NCBI GenBank assembly: GCA_947179485.1
Contig: OX359247.1
Coordinates: 48,395,131-48,459,130, forward strand
DNA length: 64,000 nucleotides
Origin: Allacma fusca
Lineage: Eukaryota > Arthropoda > Collembola > Symphypleona > Sminthuridae
Direction: 5' to 3'
The position numbers and the translations under genes are program-made. Below the pieces are notes generated by a model. It was not told where the DNA came from and ran no database searches. It saw nothing but the letters and a program-made list of their open reading frames with translations. Numbering within the stretch: the stretch's first letter is position 1; each line of letters opens with the position of its first letter. Of the stretch, positions 58,591 through 64,000 are shown in pieces.

Positions 58591-60212
58591 AAATATGTAT
58601 GTGGTTCCCCACTGCTGATATTTAGCTGGGTAGCTACGTAACGAGACAATACTTACTGTTAAATTAAAGGTCATTTTTTTTATCAAATATTAAATTTCTT
58701 GAATTTTGGAATGACAATGATTCGTACTGGTTTTAAATTAAGGAATTATGTAATATAGTACTTATCATGACCACAAGCATTGTGTACCATGAAAAACACG
58801 TACATATGTACGTAAATACGCATGGAATTACCGCTGGTCAAATCATTGACGCATACTTTTAAAGCTTACTTATAGCTTACCGAAAATATAAAACATTTTG
58901 GTATTTACGTAAATATTTAGCATTCAAACACACTTACACGTACTACTATTAATGTACTAACACTGTAGTATATATTATGTAAACAGGAAATGGAAACCAC
59001 ATTTAGTCAAAATCAACGACGTTCTCGGCACGGCCTCTGAATGTATGACCTCCTATATGGCGCCTACGAACTATTAAGAACATATAATTATTTTATTACG
59101 AATAGCGTTTAAACCACCCTTAAAAATAATGTTAGCAATAGTATCAGGAGTCATACAGCATGAACAGCACATCATATTTGTACACAATAGTGTTTCTCCC
59201 AGAAATAGGAAAAGCCCTTTTGTCATTTTGCTTATTCATGTACATACAGTAAAAATTGGCCCCAATTACAACTACTCCAGCTCGATTTGTTTTAGGGATT
59301 TTACTACTGAAAGTCACAAATTGTTATTGTAATATATAATTTTAAAGTATATAGTTTGAAAAATAATAGTAACAAAATATTCCTAATTAATGAAGGACGT
59401 TCTTTTCCTCCTGATTGGTAAAAAGTAACTGAGTTTGTGTAACAGGTTCGCCTCAAGCTAATTAAATTTCTCTCGGGAATTCAATGCAAGTAAATATACA
59501 GCCGATGGATGTGAATTTCAACCACTCCAAAACCTGCTTGTGTCATCTACGTAAGCACGGAAATTGTAAATTTTCAATTCCTTATGGCATCTCATAAGGC
59601 TAGATTTCAATGTACGTTCAGTGTAATTACTTTTGTGAGACACGAGAAATACTCTACGTATATACATATATATAGCTTGAAATTGTTCTTCTTTAAATAT
59701 ACCGAGCAGCTTAATGACTTGGGAAATCCTTTCATTTTCTGCAAACAATATTAGCTATTGGTGCTGGTAAATATATAAAATCAGATGAGAATATTTCTAG
59801 GCTGTGATTTATTGTACTTTTGAAGTTCCTCCACGAGCTACCCAAAAGGCTAAAGCCCATTAAATATCTTCAGTTAACACAAACACAATAATAGTATTTG
59901 ATCTTCTCATTAGCACAAGTCTTGTAATGTAATAGGTGCGGTTAAAGTGTACTGTTCTTCAAGGTTTTGTGTTATCCAATATCACATACATTATATAACA
60001 GTGAGTGCATGCGTCCTCATATATTTTGAGACTTTATCATCACCTCATCTGAAGCATATTGTGGGCATATTATTGTCTCCAGTGGAAACCAGTAGTCATT
60101 CTGTCTGGAAACCCTTCAACGTTCCGGGGAAAAAATGAAACTTGAGTGTGCAGTTCTGTGGACACAGTACAAAAAATGTACAAGTTGACGTAACATCCTG
60201 CCCTCATCCCAC
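58591..60212. other. Intergenic region before the receptor gene, no gene seen
   Basis: About 1.6 kb. I searched it for the UBC domain missing from the UBE2O-like gene and found no trace of one. It should contain the 3' UTR of that gene and the promoter of the receptor gene. A palindrome ACGTACATATGTACGT lies at about 58799-58814. Confidence 0.5.
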
Positions 60213-63200
60213 ATGACAATGAGTTTACCAGATTTTGTGATTCTCACAATAACAGCTCTCATCTCCGTACTTTGTATTCCAGTCTCGGCCACATGCATTG
60301 GTAAACATGACGTTGGCTCGGGTTCTACAGTATTTCATTTAGACAGCAAAATTGGTGCACCGGGCTGTTATGCTCAAATGAAGGTGACGCCAAGTATTGC
60401 ATGTCAAAATGGAAGCAATTTCTTTCAAATAAATTCATCTTTGTCAAATGGTAAGGTGATTTTTGAATTTTGTGATGGATGGCTTCCTTGTATAATTAAT
60501 ATTTTAACATATTATTATATCTAGTACTACTTTGAGAATAAAGAGCAGCTCAAGTTTGTATGGCAGAAACATGATGCGTTTGCAGTGTTTACATTTGTAT
60601 TTGTAGGAGACGATGAAGAAGTTGTCATAAATTGTTCCGCTGATTATCCCATTGACCTGAAATTCGACGGATTATTTGTAAGTAAGGACTGCTTTTTGCC
60701 TTTGCCAAAATGTCAACAACTTTTGAATGTAAATAGATGTATTCGGATGAATCCCATGAAATTTTAATCACCTCCGGAACACCAGAGATTCAGCATTCCC
60801 ATTTCCAGCAAAATGTATTCATTTTATTTATACAGTTGAAGAATTTTGTGTACGTCAAGTTTGCCTCAGATTAAGGGGAATGTGGTCTTAAATTATCTTT
60901 TGAATAAACTATTAGTAATAATTTTGATTTTTTGCTAATTTTTTGTACAGATATGCACAGAGATTAATTTAGCAAATCAATAATAATGATTTATTTTAAA
61001 ATTTTGGTAAAAGTTAAAGGTGTATTTACAAAGCACTGTGGTATTTCATGTGAGCAATAACTAACCAAAAATAATTATACAACTCAAAATTGTAGGGGTT
61101 TTAGGAATCCTACAATTTTCAATAATTGTCAAAAGTTCTAAAATACATATAAATTGTATTCATCTCCAATCATACATAAACTTTTGGGTTTTTATTTAAC
61201 CCAATTCGACAAAAATTACATGGTTGTTATTGATTAACTCAAAATATTGATTCCGCGCACAGTTCAGGCATCCTTCTCTGAAAGTGCTTTTCGACCGACA
61301 AATCAACCCGGCCGGAGAACAAATATTTTTCCTCAATTTGTCCTTCCCAGCGGAAGTAATTAGCAACGGTGACTACATCATATTCTCACGTTACAATTTG
61401 AGTGTGGAAACCAAAATTGAAATGAAGTTGATACCCAAGCATCGTGTTGGTTCAGGTATTCAAATTTTTTTGAATCAATCTGGTGATGATTTGTGTTTAC
61501 AGTTTATATGGAATAGGCGCTCAGAAAGAGTACGAAAACATAACCCTCGTATTTTAATTTTTAGACCACGCTGCAAATGTTGATACATTCAACTCTAGAC
61601 CAACACTAACAAATGTGACCGACAAATTGCTAACGCTGGACGTCAGGGTAAACCAGGACAACAAACGGCTGTTTATGGTTTGTGCAAGTGAGTTTGAAAA
61701 CAATATCCAGCGTTTGGTAAACGTTTACGCACGGAACCCCACCGAGGCGACCTACAAATCCGAATGCCTATTTAAGGTTGGTAAAACAGAAGTTCCAAAA
61801 TACGATTCGTTTTTTGTCTAATCCTCCTTCTCTAACAATAAATAAAGATTCTGTCATGACAATATTTTACAGAATTATAGATGCTTCACCAAAAGGGAGG
61901 GTAGTTTAGTGCAATGCAGAACTTATGGACTGTCGAATTATTCCTGCCGATCATTGGACTTGAAACCCCCTGGTGGATTTGTTAGTTGTTTTACTGAGGG
62001 CTATGCCATCAACTACAGCATAACAAAAAAATATTTTGTTGGGGTTGATAACCAATATTGTAAGTTTGGAATAAGTTACTCCCTTATTTTAACCCCCAAA
62101 AGTGTTTCTACAAAAGATGAGGAAGTCAATTATCCAAAAAAAATAAAAATTCTTTTGGGAAAATGGTTTTTACACAACCAAGAGAATGACTTAAAATCTT
62201 GGATTTTATAAAAGTATTAATTATTCTTTTAAATACATTGAGACAATATATATGCAAAGGATGTTAGTAAATTTTTACCCAATCAAATCGGCGTATGTTA
62301 CTGAAAATTACCTGTCGCAAATGGTGAATTAAACTAATGAAACCATTTCAATTTTTTTTTGAAAAGGTGAGGAAATCATCTAGGGATATAGACTAGCAAC
62401 ATTTCCTAGCACTATATATATTTACACCATGTTTACACGTTCCAGGCATATCCAGACAAAAACCTTTAGGTTTAGAGACTTCTTTACTAAAAATCGCTTT
62501 AATAAAATGTTTTTACAGATTTTAAAGAAGAGGGAGCTGACGTGGATGATTTAACTAGTGACAAAGTAATAAGCATCACTAAAGCTGAGTACAACCCATG
62601 GTCAGGCCAGCCATACGAATTTTCCTGTAAAATTTCCACGTATTTGCTTGCCAGAGAAATATCATGGTATTTAGTATCTGAGCACAATTCATGGAAACGG
62701 TTAGCCAATGCAAGTAAGAAAAACATTTTTATCATGTTCATTATTTATTTACTCCGTACAACCGACGTTGAAAATGACATGCAAATTATTTTTGATAATT
62801 GTTTCCCTGCCATAATGTGACCAGACCTTACTGAAGATAAAAAATCTGCAGTTATGACAAGTACAGTAAATATTGTGTTCAACTCTTTACCAAATGCTAA
62901 AAAGGTATCCGTAGTTTGCACCGGGTATCACTACAAGTCATCACATACGTTTAATTCTACTGTGGAAGTTAACGTTATTGGTAAACATTCATATTTTTTG
63001 TCGCCCAATTTCATTCATATTTAAAAAAAATACATAGCTCGTAATTGGCATATACATAGTTGCTAATACAAACAATTTTTTTTAGAAAGTTTCGCCCCAG
63101 TTTTTTACGGTGCTAAGAAGGAAGTCCAAGAATTTGATGAGAAGGGATATTTCATCTTAGAATGCAAAGCCTTTGGTATCCCACCGCCATCGTTGGAATG

Positions 63201-63897
63201 GGTCAAAGCTGGAACTGTATGATATTTACATTTATTACAAGTATTACATTTATGGGCAAGTGACAAAATTGGGTTGAGGAAACATATTTTTCATTAATTT
63301 GCAGAATATTTCCGGGACAGCCGTAGAGACTGTGAAAGGTTTCAACTACACCGAATCATTTTTAAAGTATTCAAAAATTAACAAGAATACTCCCCTCGGA
63401 GATATTAAATGCGTAGCCGCCAATAGACTGAGTAGTGCTTCAAAAGACTTCTTTACGCGTATAAAAGGTATGAAAGAAAGATTTTAGTATGACGCTGAGA
63501 ATCATGATGGATCATTAAGATGAATTCAACACAAACATTACTTTTTCAGATGATCCGTCAAATGGTGTTTACTGGAAATTATTTGGCGTGTCCTTGGGCA
63601 TAAGCGTCACGGCTGCAGTTATCCTAATATATCTTTACATACATTTCAAAAGGAAGACGGTATGAATTATATATTAATGCCAGAATGAAACATGTGGTAT
63701 TTCCTTGTAGTCTGGAAACAATTAAGTTTTTATGATTTTCAATATTCTTCCACTACAGGCTGCCTTAACGAAGGCAGAAATCGACGCATTTAAGAAAGGG
63801 AACCCGCATCCAGTAAACCCAGACGAGGCTAATGTGATTCCTCAGAACATCCCTTATAATGAAGAATTCGAAATCAATGAAAAGAAGTTGGTTTATG
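60213..63897 (+). CDS. Pvr: PDGF/VEGF-receptor-like tyrosine kinase, ectodomain to juxtamembrane (partial at 3' end)
   Basis: Eleven exons: 60213-60450, 60607-60677, 61263-61455, 61565-61776, 61873-62059, 62519-62713, 62825-62980, 63086-63216, 63305-63467, 63550-63659 and 63759-63897, all phases agreeing, giving 598 residues before the window ends. It opens with a signal peptide (hydrophobic FVILTITALISVLCIPVSA). The ectodomain has N-glycosylation sites and several Ig-like domains; the last ones are clearest (YEFSCKIS with ISWYLVS; FILECKAFGIPPPSLEWVK with GDIKCVAANRLSSA). A membrane helix follows (LFGVSLGISVTAAVILIYLY) and then a juxtamembrane FKKGNPHPVNPDEANVIPQ and PYNEEFEINEKKLVYG, which matches the GNP---NP-------LPYD--WE-PR--L-LG block before the kinase in PDGFR/VEGFR-class receptors. 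The kinase exons should follow beyond 64000. The symbol is tentative. Confidence 0.72.
60678..61262 (+). other. Receptor gene intron 2
   Basis: A 585-bp intron between the second and third ectodomain exons, with no coding segment recognised. The region encoding the first Ig-like domains is the least certain part of the model, so a missed small exon here is possible. Confidence 0.5.
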
Positions 63898-64000
63898 GTA
63901 AATTCGTAAAATAAAAATGATTTTACACAATGACATCTTCTTTCAATACGTGCTTAAAGCAGTGCTAATTATGGGATTTAGTTTTGAATATTTGCCCTAA

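Overview
The window looks like AT-rich, intron-rich animal DNA, most likely from an arthropod. The gene complement (a miRNA-type Dicer, a PP2A scaffold subunit, a PDGF/VEGF-receptor-like kinase) and the transposon families (BEL/Pao, PIF/Harbinger with a MADF partner, non-LTR elements) fit that. The frequent short TACATATGTA-type palindromes remind me of copepod (sea louse) genomes, but that last step is inference from memory. All host genes are split by introns with GT/AG borders; I rebuilt them by eye from frame, splice phase and family resemblance.

Layout, left to right. (1) 44-1035 (+): the last four exons of Dicer-1 (end of RNase IIIb plus the C-terminal dsRBD). (2) 2075-8771 (+): a whole-looking BEL/Pao LTR element with two 719-bp LTRs that I could not tell apart and a 5-bp target duplication. 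(3) 11214-12986 (-): a six-exon gene of about 418 aa that resembles NSE4, the kleisin of the SMC5/6 complex. (4) 14440-15067: an AT-rich tandem repeat with a 47-bp unit. (5) 15366-15776: a 411-bp non-autonomous DNA transposon (15-bp inverted ends, 8-bp target duplication) filled with CAGTCCCACTC-like repeats, about 340 bp upstream of the next start codon. (6) 16119-23201 (+): the complete nine-exon PP2A scaffold (A/PR65) gene, with decayed non-LTR retrotransposon pieces in its fourth intron. (7) 28060-50079 (+): a five-exon TJAP1/BEGAIN-like gene of about 597 aa with very long introns. Intron 1 holds an apparently intact PIF/Harbinger transposon (29354-32776) with a three-exon transposase and a convergent four-exon MADF gene. 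(8) 56004-58590 (+): a seven-exon gene matching the N-terminal half of UBE2O that ends before any ubiquitin-conjugating (UBC) domain. (9) 60213-63897 (+, runs off the window): the signal peptide, Ig-like ectodomain, membrane helix and juxtamembrane part of a PDGF/VEGF-receptor-like tyrosine kinase; the kinase exons lie beyond the right edge.

The host genes are unrelated housekeeping, signalling and junctional genes, each with its own promoter, and do not form a pathway. The points most worth a second look are the UBC-less UBE2O relative, the structurally complete Harbinger element with repeat-rich subtermini, the repeat-packed mini-transposon next to the PP2A promoter, and the two competing reading frames at the 3' end of the TJAP1-like gene. 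Splice sites and family names were read without alignment software; exon borders marked uncertain should be checked against transcripts.
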